Below are positions 35,501-46,202 of a DNA stretch of 64,000 bases, piece after piece; the first letter of the stretch is position 1, and every line of letters begins with the position of its first letter. The stretch spans positions 248,001 to 312,000 of the forward strand of contig CATKHK010000007.1 in the NCBI GenBank assembly GCA_949751835.1, in the 5' to 3' direction. Position numbers and translations under genes: made by a program. The stretch is from Blepharisma japonicum. Lineage: Eukaryota; Ciliophora; Heterotrichea; Heterotrichida; Blepharismidae. The notes below the pieces were generated by a model, which did not search any database, was not told the origin of the DNA, and saw only the letters and a program-made list of their open reading frames with translations.

Positions 35501-36028
35501 GTTTATCCTCCAAAAGATCAGGTGCTGATAGGACAGAATCCTAATTATGTTAATTTTATTATGACACCAAGCGTAAGATTTATATAGCTTTTTCTTTCAG
35601 ATGTAAACACTTGGAAAAACAATCAGACTGGGTATCTAATTTCTCTGGAAAATACCAAGCTTGGATCGAGTTGGACTGTGGACGAGATGGCATATTATAA
35701 ATATGTAAATATAATCCTTAATTTTCAAACTGATACGACAGGGCTTCTAACTGCAAGAACAATCAATATGGATTTTATTTTATTTGTAAGTACTTTATTT
35801 GGGTCTTTAAGTGGAATAGTAGATTTAGGCGGTTTTCTGATGGAGTTTGTGGAACAAAAGTTGAATGAGATCAAAGAGAAAAGATCATCAAAAATAGAAT
35901 TAAGCCATTTAGCACATAATGTGAAGAAATTCTTAGGAAATTTTTCTCAACAACAAAATTTTAATAAATTATTTAGCAAGAGCTGCACAGTTGAATTTGA
36001 TAGTTTTATGGTCTCTAATAAATTTTAA
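32588..36028 (+). CDS. Kelch-repeat, cysteine-rich membrane protein, tandem copy A
   Basis: The gene encodes 1131 residues in four exons. The 15-nt introns are 32972-32986 (GTAAGTGATATTTAG), 33724-33738 (GTAAGAAATATGCAG) and 35573-35587 (GTAAGATTTATATAG). It has a signal peptide (MTIMFIYQTILILLFSLGDG); about ten kelch-type units with FGG/FSG turns and paired W/Y, ending near residue 640; a GCC2/GCC3-type cysteine repeat (CKICPVGTYS..., CKKCPAGTY..., CQQCPAGMEC); then TM1 (FMEILFSILSVILILIAV), TM2 after KRKTYIGGLFSLL, and a second, smaller ectodomain with NDET-type Cys pairs before a charged cytoplasmic tail. Many TGA-Trp codons sit exactly at kelch Trp positions. It is probably a surface or adhesion protein; ciliates carry large families of this design. 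Confidence 0.85.
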
Positions 36029-36673
36029 GCTATATTTTATGTAAAATATTGAAAATTTAACAGAATAATTTTTTTGAACCTATAAACTAGATATAAATTT
36101 CTTCAATTACAAAAGACACGTTTGTTATATTTCTTCAGTTTCAAAAGGCATCTTTATTTTGCTAATTTGAAGGTTTTTCTAAAATTTTATGATTTGGAGA
36201 AAATTTTATAATTTCCTTTTGATTTTCACTAAGTTGTCTCCTTTCAATTGAAGGACTTAGTTCGATCTTCTTTAACTTTATAAGTCAATTCTTAGATAGC
36301 ACTCTTGCTTGCAGAATTTTTGGAGTTTATTTATTTAAGTCTTTAATCTTAGAGCTGAATATAAAAAAGAAAGCTATCTCAAACTTTCCCATATTCATAA
36401 GATTCAGCTTCAATCCGTATCTGGCAAATGAATTACTTTGAAATAAAAACTAGAAAAACATAATGAGATAATTGATGTAAAACAGTCCTTAAATAAGAAA
36501 CTCTACACTGATTTGCGATAAAGTTTAGATTAAGTCAAAAACTCACTTCAATACAATTATCCAATACAAAAGCCTCAAAACTAGCGATTTGATTTATCTA
36601 ATGCTCTTTAGTTCTTAGAATATAAAAGTTGCTAAATTATTTCTCATTGTTTTCCATAGAGTCAGATTAACAA
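36029..36673. other. Spacer between tandem kelch genes
   Basis: 0.65 kb of AT-rich DNA with stops throughout both strands. Two near-repeats of TTCTTCA-[AG]-TT-[AT]-CAAAA occur at about 36101 and 36131. No gene seen. Confidence 0.3.
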
Positions 36674-39600
36674 ATGCTTATTTATCTCTGCTTATTATTT
36701 TACTCAGCCAGCAGTTTACAGTCTGTTAAAATTCCCAAAACAGGACAACCTCCAAAAGCAAGAAAATATTCATCTGCGACTTATGATACCAATGGAAATC
36801 GAATGATAATATTTGCTGGCTCATCAGATCAAAGAGAATATTATAATGATATTTGAAGCTTCAAATTCGATACTCTGGAATGGTCAGAACTAAACCCATC
36901 AACTCCTACATCTCCATCACCTCGCGTGAGCCCTGCTATTTTTTATGACGAAAATGAAAATAGAATTATTCTTCTTGGAGGAAAAACCTATTTAGGAATT
37001 GCTTCAGAAATTTGGAGTTTCAATTTAGACTTTTTTATCGTAAATTTAATTTAGTGAGAGCAATTAGATTTTACTGGCTCAAGATTTTACCCAACGACAT
37101 TTGCTGCTTCCTGCTCATTTGTTTGGAATAATAAAAATTATTATTCGATATTTGGAGGAGAGACGACAGATTCTGTTTATAATCGACTATATCTGTAAAT
37201 AACATTTAGGCTTGATCTTAAAAATGAAACCATTTCATTGCTGCCAAATAATGGAAATTCTCCAAATCTAATGCAATGCGAGATGGCATGCAATAATGAT
37301 ACTATTTATGTGTGGGGTGGAACAAATACAAATTTTGTTTATGACACAAACTTATACATTTATAATTTAACGTCGCAATGATGAATCAAGGTTGATGTCA
37401 GCGGAAATAAACCTCTTGGACGAATATTTCACACCGTACAAATTTACTCTGGATTTTTTTATGTTTTTCCTGGATTTAATTATAATACTGAAGGAGATCT
37501 CATGGATATTTGGAAAATAAACTTAACAAGCCTAAATAGTTGAGAATCTATGAGTTTCACGAATTCTTCAACATCTGCAAGAAGCATGGCAGCAAGCATT
37601 TTAGTTAATTCAAGTTTATATCAATTCAGCGGATCAACAGTTACGAATGATTTAATCTCAATTGATCTATCATTGCCAATTCCATGTTTTGAAACTATTT
37701 CTAGCCAATGAATATCTCCGCCACCAAGAATGAGGTTCTCAATGACTTCGATTGAAAGCTATTTAATTGTTTTTGGAGGGTTGGGTAGAAATGATGTGTT
37801 GTAATTTTCAATTAGATATAACGATTTATGAATATTCGATATTGAAAAAGAACTCTGAAGTTCTCTTGAAACTTCTGTTGTGCCTTCTGCTCGATCAGGA
37901 CATGCCTCAGCTCAAAGTAGTTTTGGAATGGCTATCTTTGGAGGAGAAGATAGCACTGGTTTGCTTAATGACTTATATATTTTTTCATTTAAAGCACAAA
38001 GATGAAGCCTTATCCCCAATTCTGATAATAATGTCCCTACTCCCAGAAAAGGTGCATGCATGTACTTCATCGATCATTATGCAATTTTGTTTGGGGGGAT
38101 TTCCAAGACAGGCTATGTAAATGATATATGACGCTTTGATATATATGATTTATCTTGAACTAACCTATCTCCTTATGATAGTTCGGTCCCTGCTCTGGCA
38201 TGACATCAGTGCCTTTTAAAATATAATGGCGATACATTGAGTTATTATGCTTTCTTTGGACAAATTGTGGGCGCATTCCCAAATAAATCAATTTACGGCT
38301 TCAATTTAGACACTAATTCTTGGTCACTTTTTAAAAGCTTCAACGGAAATGAGTTTGGGTTGGCTCCGAGCGAGTCCACAGTGGTTGTGTTTCCTGATTA
38401 TATGGTGATAATTGGTGGTGAATTTGGTGATTTTTATGTATCTTCAACAATTTCTACAATGAGTGTAGAAAATTTTACAATTTTATCAGTAGAGTATATG
38501 GATATCCCCTTATTTTCTCACCAATCTGCTTATTTTGCAGATAAATTATACATTTTTGGAGGAAGTCTTTCCATTAACACCCTTCTTGCAGGAAAACTGA
38601 CATCAGGAACACTATTTAAAATATCATTTGAAAACTCTAAAGTTCGCTATCCATGCAGCAAGGGTGCTTATCTTAATAATTCTCAATGCTTAATTTGCCA
38701 ACCTGGAAGCTACTCAGCAGAGTTTGATTCTACTGAGTGCACAAAATGTCCAAAGGGAACGTTTTTAGAGGATTCTGGAGCCCAAGTTGGTTCGCTTTGT
38801 GTCCCTTGCAAAGATGGAAGCTATTCAGACGAACTTGGTGCTGACTTGTGTAAAAACTGTCCTGCTGGGATGCAATGCGATATAGGGAGTACAGATCCAA
38901 CAGAACAAGTGTACTTGCCTTTAAAATTCTCTAATCAGCCAAAACAATATGAAGGAGATGTGAAGGTTGTAAATCACTGAACTTTTATATTTGAGATCGT
39001 CATATCTGTATGGATTTTTTTAATAGTTTTTCTGGCCTTCTTTAGCAATAAATTTTGGGACTGAGTTGCTAGGGTTGATATATTCGACACTCAGCATAAT
39101 AAAGACAACGAGCCAATGGTAAAGAGAAAAACGTCAGTTGGAGGGTTATTTTCATTAATGGCTTTGCTATGAGCTGGATTTTTGGTCGTTTTGACAACTT
39201 TGCAAATATTTTATGATAACGTCACCGAAACAAAAGCCCTTATTCCTTATTTATTTTTAGCGCAAGAAGCTGGAAAAGTTTCTGCAGACATAAAAGTTGT
39301 GGTGAGCTTATACAATTACGGTGGGAATTGTGTCGTCAATGATAGCTGTGCAAATGGAATTAGTTTATCTTGAACTGGTACAGTTCATGATGGTGCTACT
39401 TTGGATTGCTATTTTATCGATAAAGTTTGTTATGTGTTTTCTGAATGCAAATCCTGCGTTTTGTCATCGACTTCAAGCTTAACTCTCAGTTTATATGAAA
39501 CGAGTAGCTATGCAAGCTATTTTTCAGTGAATGTTACATCAGATTCATCAATTCCTGGCGAATCTAGCTCCTATGCAACTTATATATATCCTCCTACAGG

Positions 39601-40108
39601 CAGTCTTTTTATTGGACCTCAGGCTACATCTGTGGATTTTATAATGACTCCTTGTGTAATTTTTATATAGTTATTTCTTTCTGATTCTTCAGAATGAAAA
39701 AATAATCAGACAGGTAATTTGGTGTCTTTTGATAAATATACGCTTGGGTCAACTGGAACAGTGGAGACGATGACATATAATAGATATTTTGAAATTCTCA
39801 TCAATTTCAATGTAGATATTACTGGATTGCTAATAGTTAGAACACTCAACATGGATTTTCTTTTATTTTGAAGCAGTGTGTTTGGGTCAGTCGGAGGAAT
39901 GATTGAAATTGCAGGACAAATTATGGAGAGCTTTGAAGAGAAATATAATGATAGAAAAGAAAAAAAGCAGCTAAAGGAGGAGAGGAAAAAGAGGATCTAT
40001 GAGGTCGAAAAATTTAAATCAATTTTTCATAGTTTTGCAGAACTCAAAGGGCAGTCAAAACAGTCAACATTTGATCTTGAAAATGGGTCAGAAGAAGACC
40101 CTTTTTAA
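36674..40108 (+). CDS. Kelch-repeat, cysteine-rich membrane protein, tandem copy B
   Basis: The gene encodes 1124 residues in five exons, colinear with copy A: signal peptide (MLIYLCLLFYSASS), kelch units, GCC2/GCC3-type cysteine repeat (CLICQPGSYS..., CTKCPKGTF..., CKNCPAGMQC), two TM segments around KRKTSVGGLFSLMALLW, a Cys-containing ectodomain and a Lys/Glu-rich cytoplasmic tail. The 15-nt introns are 37040-37054, 37195-37209, 37801-37815 and 39656-39670. Three match copy A in position; the one at 37195 is absent from A. The pair arose by tandem duplication and has diverged considerably. Probable surface or adhesion role; ligand unknown. Confidence 0.85.
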
Positions 40109-40385
40109 GTCATTTTGCTGAATTTACAGGCTTCTGTCTATTACATAATTAGCTTAAATATGTATATGAAATAATATGCTAGAATGAAAATGTTTATCAT
40201 CCTTTTTTATAATTAATTCCAGAAGTTTTGCATGCATTGATGAGTGATTTTGCATAGAATAATGTGCTAATCTTTATCAAAATTGCCTCTTAGTTCCTTT
40301 CAAATCATATTTATAAAATATAAAATTTAAAATCAAATCCAAAGCAAGCAAACTACACATTCCAACAGCATTGGAGTGTCCTAAG

Positions 40386-41933
40386 ATGCCTACAAGTATC
40401 TTAAAAAAATTTGATAATAGTTATGAGCTAAGCCTTGGACCTGGCTCATATAGATCAGCCACACCTACTCCAGGCCCTGCATATCAATTTGATACATCAC
40501 CGAGATTAGCAAGTCCAATAGAGCACCAACTTAATTCTGTCTTGATCAGGTATAGTGGAAATAAGAAAAAGTTTGTTAATAGAGATATTTCAGCACGTGA
40601 TATATCTTTGCATACTCGTAAGAAAAAGAATGATTTGCTCAAAGAAAAATCTCAACAAAGATTAATTGATGCAACTCTAACAAAAAAAACAAAAGAGTTT
40701 ATTGAGATCACGAAGCATGAAAATCTTGTAAAAAGTCTTGAAGAAAAATATGCTAAATATGAATTCAGAAGAAATAGAAAAGAAATCTTACAGATCAAAC
40801 AAAACTGAGGAATTTTGTTTATAATCATAGCATTTTCATGATCATGAAGGGAGCAATTTAATAAGCTCAAAAGATTCAAAGTGAAAGTCAACTTTTTAGG
40901 AAAATGATTTACAATAATGTGCTTGCTAATTGGAAAGATTAGAATTCGATGCAAAATGATTAAAAATAGAAAAGCTTGGAACGCTCTAAGAGACAAAATG
41001 CCTCGATATGTAAGAAGGTGAAAGTTAAATCGAAAAAATAAGCATACACAGATTATGGTAAATTTTCTTGATTGATTCCTGAGCCATGCACAAGCATATC
41101 AGATGATAAAACGATGAAAGAAAAAAATAATTTTAATTCAAAAAAGTTTTAAATCGATGAAGCTAATATATAAAGCAAGGCTAGATACTTTGCTGCTACT
41201 ATGATCGAAAACAGAGCCTCAAGCAGAGATAGACCCTAAGAAAAAGCAAAATATTGACAATCAGTTTATTCCTGAAAAAATAAAGCTTCACTATTTGAAA
41301 CCTTATCTATTAAAAAAATTAAAAGAATTTTCAAAAGAAATAAGCCAACATTTCAGAATGATAAAATCAAGAGAAATTGAATTGTCCATGCAAAAACATA
41401 TGTATCAAATTGAAAGAGCTGTAACTGGCAAGAGATTTAGCATAAGAAATCTCCTTCCCAAAAGGCCAAGGTTTTTTTTATTCATTTGCAAAAGCGAATT
41501 AAAAGATGTGATCAAAAATTCATTGAAAGATAAAGACAATTGAAGTACCATTTTGGGTACGAAAGTTAATGGCACTCAAAATTTATTGAGTAAACAGTTA
41601 TCAATTATATCAGCAGGGCCTTCTAAAGTGAGAAAAAGGAGCAGAAAGAAGAAAAAGATTGTTTTTGAAGATATCGAGATAACAACGAGAAGTCGAAGCC
41701 GGACTATTAGAAATAATAGGGCTAACCAGATTTTGCTAGCACCAACTAAAGCTGTATTTGCAAGATATGAAGTAAACAATGCTATTATCGAAGAATTTGA
41801 CTCTAACTTCAAAAATTTGAGAGGGCAACCAACAGAAGCAAGTTTTAAAGGGAGTAAAATGGAAATTGAAGAAGTTGATGATTTTGATTTTGATACTGTC
41901 AGAGTCAGACAGAGATCAAGAACTAGAAGATAA
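40386..41933 (+). CDS. Basic PGP/IQ-motif coiled-coil protein, tandem copy 1
   Basis: The gene encodes 515 residues in one frame with about nine TGA-Trp codons. The N-terminus has GPGSYRSATPTPGPAYQF, like the PGP-x-x-Y motifs of SHIPPO/ODF3-type microtubule proteins. Then follow long basic helices with Trp-containing units and an IQ-like segment (LIQKSFKSMKLIYKARL), which may bind calmodulin or centrin. Near the C-terminus is a KKKKIVFEDIEITTRSRSRT box, then an acidic stretch and a final RQRSRTRR. A cytoskeletal or cortical role fits but is inference. The start is the first ATG; the 11 bases GCATTGGAGTG just upstream are shared with copy 2. Confidence 0.7.
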
Positions 41934-42877
41934 AATATAATAAATATTATCAGTTTGAATTTATCTGCCAGCTAATTTGTTAATGCTGAACTTAAATACC
42001 TAAAATAGAATTCTATACAAAATTGTTTTAAGGCAACATAGTGATATTTTATGATTGCTCTTTTAAATAAGCTTTTTTTTACTTGCGAAGGTAAAATATT
42101 GATCTGATTTTTAGTGCCAGTGCCTAGAGTCTGCATATTGAGGAATAGTAGAGTTAGCTTTGCCTGTATAATTGGATTTTTCACTATGTTTTTGAAATGT
42201 GCAAAATAATTCAGGATGACTTCAAGAAATAAAGGGTTCTAGGAGGCTTAGTATTGAGTGGAGGTGTAAGGGATGCCCAGAGAATCATCTCAAGCCAATT
42301 CTTTTCTCTGAAGCTATACCTGTAACTCCCAAAAGATGATGATGTCATCAATTGGTGATGAATCCACAAATTTTTGATGACGGATCAAAAAGAATTAGAA
42401 AATTTTCCAAGTCCTTACAAGAATCTAAAGAATATTTAAGTGGACATTGATCTAGTATAATTAATATAATAAAAGGGAAAAAAACTCTTGTGAGAGAGGA
42501 AAAATTAATTACGAAACAGGATTTTTAGTAGTTTACTGAAATCAAGGTAGGCCAAAACATTAAAATTTAATCTCCAAAATGAGAAAGAAGTCCTTTTTTA
42601 AAGTATAGCTGGAAACTATGACGTCATTAAAATGCTACATGCTAATATTGTTGTTAGTATAAATATCCATATTAAATAATGCGATAGCTTGACGCTCTTT
42701 TTATTTTAATTTATTCGACAAGTCTTTATAAACATTTATAAGCTGCTTACATATAAAATTCATTTTGGTTTATCAAAAGCACTATTGATTTCTTTCATAG
42801 TTTAATAATTAAATATAAAATTAAAAATTAGCTCTAAAATTAACAAGTATGATACTCCAATCGCATTGGAGTGCACG
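41934..42877. other. Spacer containing an orphan coding fragment
   Basis: 0.94 kb between the two tandem copies. Apart from the start-less open frame at 42172-42528 (listed separately), it is AT-rich with dense stops. The last ~60 bases before copy 2 resemble the leader of copy 1, ending in the shared GCATTGGAGTG. Confidence 0.35.
42172..42528 (+). pseudogene. Orphan open frame without a start, probable gene fragment
   Basis: A frame runs from just after a TAA (42169) to a TAG (42526), ~118 codons, with five TGA-Trp codons. Its translation looks protein-like: WRCKGCPENHLKPILFSEAIP, then PKRWWCHQLVMNPQIFDDGS and a Lys/Ser-rich end. A CxxC pair suggests a zinc knuckle. No ATG occurs before the middle and I found no 15-nt intron linking it to an upstream exon. 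So long a frame is unlikely by chance in DNA this AT-rich, so a relic or an unrecognised exon is likely. Family unknown. Confidence 0.4.
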
Positions 42878-44695
42878 ATGTCGCCTAGAGGCTTCTCAAA
42901 AAGATTTGATAGCAATTGTAATCCAGGTCTTGGACCTGGCTCATATAGATCAGCTACGCCTACCCCAGGCCCTGCCTACGAGTTTGAAACTTCTCCAAGA
43001 TTTGCAGCCCCACTAGAGCACAAGTTTAACTCTGTTTTAATGAAATTTATTAGGTACAGCAGTAATAAGCAAAAACTTGTTAATAGAGATATTTCAGCAC
43101 GTGATGTTTCTTTGCATACCCACAAGAAAAATAATGAAGTGTTAAAAGAAAAATTTCAAATAAAATTAATTGAAGCAGCCTTGACCAAAAAGACGAAAGA
43201 AAATATAGAAAATGCCAAACATGAAAAAGTTGTAAAAAGCCTTGAAGAAAAATATACTAAGCAAGAATTTAGAAGGCATAGGAAAGAAATTTTGCAGATA
43301 AAAAAAAATTGAGGAACCCTATTTATAATTGTAGCATTTTCAAGATCGTTAAAACAGAAATTTAATATGCAAAAAAGATTTAAAGAGAAAGTCAATTTCT
43401 TAGGTAAGCTATTTATGATAATATGCTCGTTCATTGGAAAGATGAGAAACCGATGCAAAACGATTAGAAGTAAGAAAGCTTGGAAAATCCTTAGAAGCAA
43501 AATGGCTCGATATATAAGAAATTGGAAGATAAATCGAAAAAATAAGCATAAAAAAATTTTGGAGAACTTTCTTGATTTGTTTCTAAGCCATGCACAATTG
43601 CTCGAGATAATGAAACAATGGAAGAAAAAAGTAGTTTTAATTCAAAAAAGCCTTAAATCGATGAGGTTAATTTATAAAGCAAGGCTATACGCCTTGCTGT
43701 TACTGTGATCTAAAATAGAATCACAGATTGAGGAAAGTCCTAAAAAGCAGCAAAACATAAGCAATCAGGCTATTCCTGAAAAGATAAAGATATACTACTT
43801 GAAGCCATATCTATTAAAAAAATTAAAAGATTTTTCATTTCAAATAAGCTATTATTTCAAAATGATAAAATCAAAAGAAATTGAATTTTCCATCCAAAAG
43901 CATATGTGCGAAATCGAAAGAGCTATGACTGGCAAAAGGTTTAGCATAAAAGCTATATTTCATGCACAGGAATTGATTTCATTGGTATTTTTTCATTTTA
44001 ATATCTCTCATTAGGCCAAACTCGATATTCATAAAATTATAATATTTATCTTTTAACATTTATATTCAAACTGATTAAACTTTATTTGCCGTTAATTTTT
44101 AGTAATTTTAACTTATTGCTGGGCCATATACTAAAATAAAAATTCAAGTCTAAACAATTTGTTTTGGAGTAATTCTTTATTTTACCAGCACGAAACCAAT
44201 GGCAACAAATATGAGCTCATGAGCTATATTCTGCCCAAAAGACCGAATTTTATTATATATAACTGCAAAAACGAATTAAAAGAGGTCATTAAAAACGCGC
44301 TGAAAGATAAGGATAATTGAAGCAGTATCTTGGGGATTAAAATAACCGGAACAAATAAACAGTTCTCAATTAAATCAAGATTCCATAAACAGAGAAAAAG
44401 GACCCAAAAAAAGAAAAAAATCATTTTCGAAGATATCGAGATTACAACAAGAAGCCGAAGCCAGACAATTCGAAATAGTCAGGTAAATCAAATTCTGCTT
44501 ACTCCATTAAAAGCAGTTTTTCCGAAATACGAGTTAAATAATGCTGCCATCGAAAAATTTGATCCGAGCTTTCCAAGGATAAGAAGGCATCCTATGGAGT
44601 CAAACAATAAAGGAGTTAAAAAGGTCATAGATTTAGCTGAAGATACTGATTTTGATAATATCAGATTTAGGCAAAGATCAATGACTAGAAGATAA
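42878..44695 (+). CDS. Basic PGP/IQ-motif coiled-coil protein, tandem copy 2, interrupted
   Basis: This gene is colinear with 40386-41933 over its whole length: GPGSYRSATPTPGPAYEF near the N-terminus, the same basic helices and IQ-like segment, TGKRFSI, PKRPNF, KKKKIIFEDIEITTRSRSQT and a final RQRSMTRR. After TGKRFSIKAI the frame enters an insert with TAG/TAA stops and resumes at ILPKRPN near 44228. Removing 273 bp between two TA dinucleotides (43954-44226) gives an uninterrupted 514-residue protein, one residue shorter than copy 1. As the DNA stands, translation would stop at 44014, losing the C-terminal third. It is either a gene with a retained eliminable element or a recently broken paralog. 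Confidence 0.65.
43954..44226. mobile_element. TA-bounded 273-bp insert, candidate retained internal eliminated sequence
   Basis: The insert interrupts copy 2 of the tandem pair and has no counterpart in copy 1. It is bounded by TA (43954-43955 and 44227-44228). Excision leaving one TA removes 273 bp, a multiple of three, and restores SIKAILPKRP against SIRNLLPKRP in copy 1. The ends form an imperfect inverted repeat: TATATTTCATG on the left, TATAGCTCATG read from the right end on the other strand (9 of 11 match). TA-bounded excision is the known rule for ciliate internal eliminated sequences. No ORF is seen inside. The simplest reading is an unexcised or alternatively retained element. Confidence 0.55.
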
Positions 44696-45060
44696 GCTTA
44701 ACTAGTATGTCTATTAAAAAATATAATATTTTTAAATCAGTAACTACAAATAGCCACAAATACTTTGTCATAAAATTTAACGAGACTCTAGTTTTCACCA
44801 TTTTTAATTATGCCTAAAATTATCTGAGCTCTGCTAGAACACTCATTAAGTGATTTCATAATACGAAAAAATTTCTAGTCAATAAATTTTTGACTATAAA
44901 TTTTTATATAAAATTTCAATTATCCTTCTTACAACATAAATATTACTATAATTTGCCCCTAATTCAGTCAAAAGCATTTAAAAATAATTAATTTCCATTA
45001 TAATAATAACCAACAAAATGTGTGCAATGTTAAAAATTTCCTGTATAAGCTTATTAAATA
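44696..45060. other. AT-rich spacer
   Basis: 0.37 kb of AT-rich DNA with stops in all frames. Nothing recognised. Confidence 0.3.
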
Positions 45061-45884
45061 TTAATTATTATTTAAACTGCATTTTACATTAAATTCATCA
45101 GAAATATTTAAATAATTTTGAACAAAAAGCCAGACTTTCTTAACAGACATTAATACAGACGATCCAGAAGCAGAAAATATTGTTATTCTGCTATTTATAA
45201 TTCTTGAGCTTGAAATATAGGTTCTTGTCTTAGTGATGTATAAAATATTTCCTGCCTCCATCATCTTACACATTGCTAAGATATGTGATTTTTCTTACAA
45301 ATTTCACTTTCCATATATGCTAGGATTTTTAAAGGGGGTGTGGCAATTTCAAATTCATATTCAGCTTCATGAATAGGGAAAATGCTTATCCTAATTCATT
45401 TTTCATGCTATAGGAAGACTTTCTTGAAAATAAATTCAGGGGCACTTCTTTCCTGAGCCCAATCATACTCATTATAAAAGCATAGTTTATGTGATAATTT
45501 TCTGTACCGACTACTAGAGGTCTTTCTTCAAAATATCTGAAAATATGTGGGCCATATCTTTGGAGTCAGTCATCCAAAAAAATATTGAGAAACTTTAGAC
45601 CACTCTTTTGGCACTTATAGTAATCTCTTCAGTTGTAGAATTTGGAAAAAATGTGGAATTGTGTCTTATATGCCTGGGGATACCTTCATTTGTTGGAAGC
45701 CTCCAACAAATACAATCTAGAGTATAGAACCTGAGATCAAACCCTGCTTCTGGATTTTATAATAATATCCATTTAGGATAGGATCTTCTGAAAAAGGCTG
45801 GGGTTTCATCATAACAAAAGGAGGAGATAGCATACATTTTCTTGCTTTTTCATTGCAGAAATCGAGACATTTTTTTAATGACAT
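45061..45884 (-). pseudogene. Frame-disrupted gene, unknown family
   Basis: Starting at ATG 45884 (minus strand), protein-like segments occur in succession but in different frames, separated by TAG/TAA or frame changes: a start with LSPPFVMMKPQPFSEDPILN, then WRDYYKCQKSGLKFLNIFLD, then FYNEYDWAQERSAPEFIFKK, a TAG, then HEAEYEFEIATPPLKILAYM, and a last open part ending in TAA at 45061. No 15- or 16-nt GT...AG introns fit the junctions, so this looks like a decaying gene. A second, shorter remnant of its first segment lies near 47500-47600. Family not recognised. Confidence 0.5.
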
Positions 45885-46202
45885 TTTTTATAATTTATAA
45901 AATAACCCCCTTAATTCTAATTTTTAATTATTTTAATCTTTGTGAACAAAAAATTACCATTTTTAGAGAAAGAAATCTTAAAATTAGCAACAAAAAATGA
46001 AATTATATGTTAGAAAAGCTATCTTAGAGTTTATATTATTCTGAAGAAATCTATTATGAGTTGATTTATATAAAAAAGTTGTATAATTATTAATATCAAA
46101 ATTTTGGCTCTTATAAGTGAGCAATCAATTCTGAAATATCTGTAAATTTATAAGCCAACTATATGTTTACCTTTTAATTTAGCCATTACTAAAAATTATA
46201 AA

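Noticed and set aside
40371-40385. TTG as start of the basic tandem proteins (also 42866)
   Set aside because: A nearby in-frame ATG (40386; 42878) is a normal start. The shared bases upstream are treated as leader.
43985-44014. A 30-nt GTATTT...ATTAG intron in the interrupted paralog
   Set aside because: It has GT...AG ends but twice the size of all other introns, and the sequence after it runs into stops and does not match the paralog.
43951-44230. Excision exactly between the two 9-bp AGCTATATT repeats
   Set aside because: It removes 271 bp and shifts the frame (FCPKDR instead of LPKRPN). The TA-to-TA cut removing 273 bp keeps the frame and matches the paralog.
45260-45300. A 23-nt GTAAG...TTAG intron in the minus-strand pseudogene
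   Set aside because: Frame would allow it, but the length is unlike the 15/16-nt introns here and the gene is broken at other points that no intron explains.
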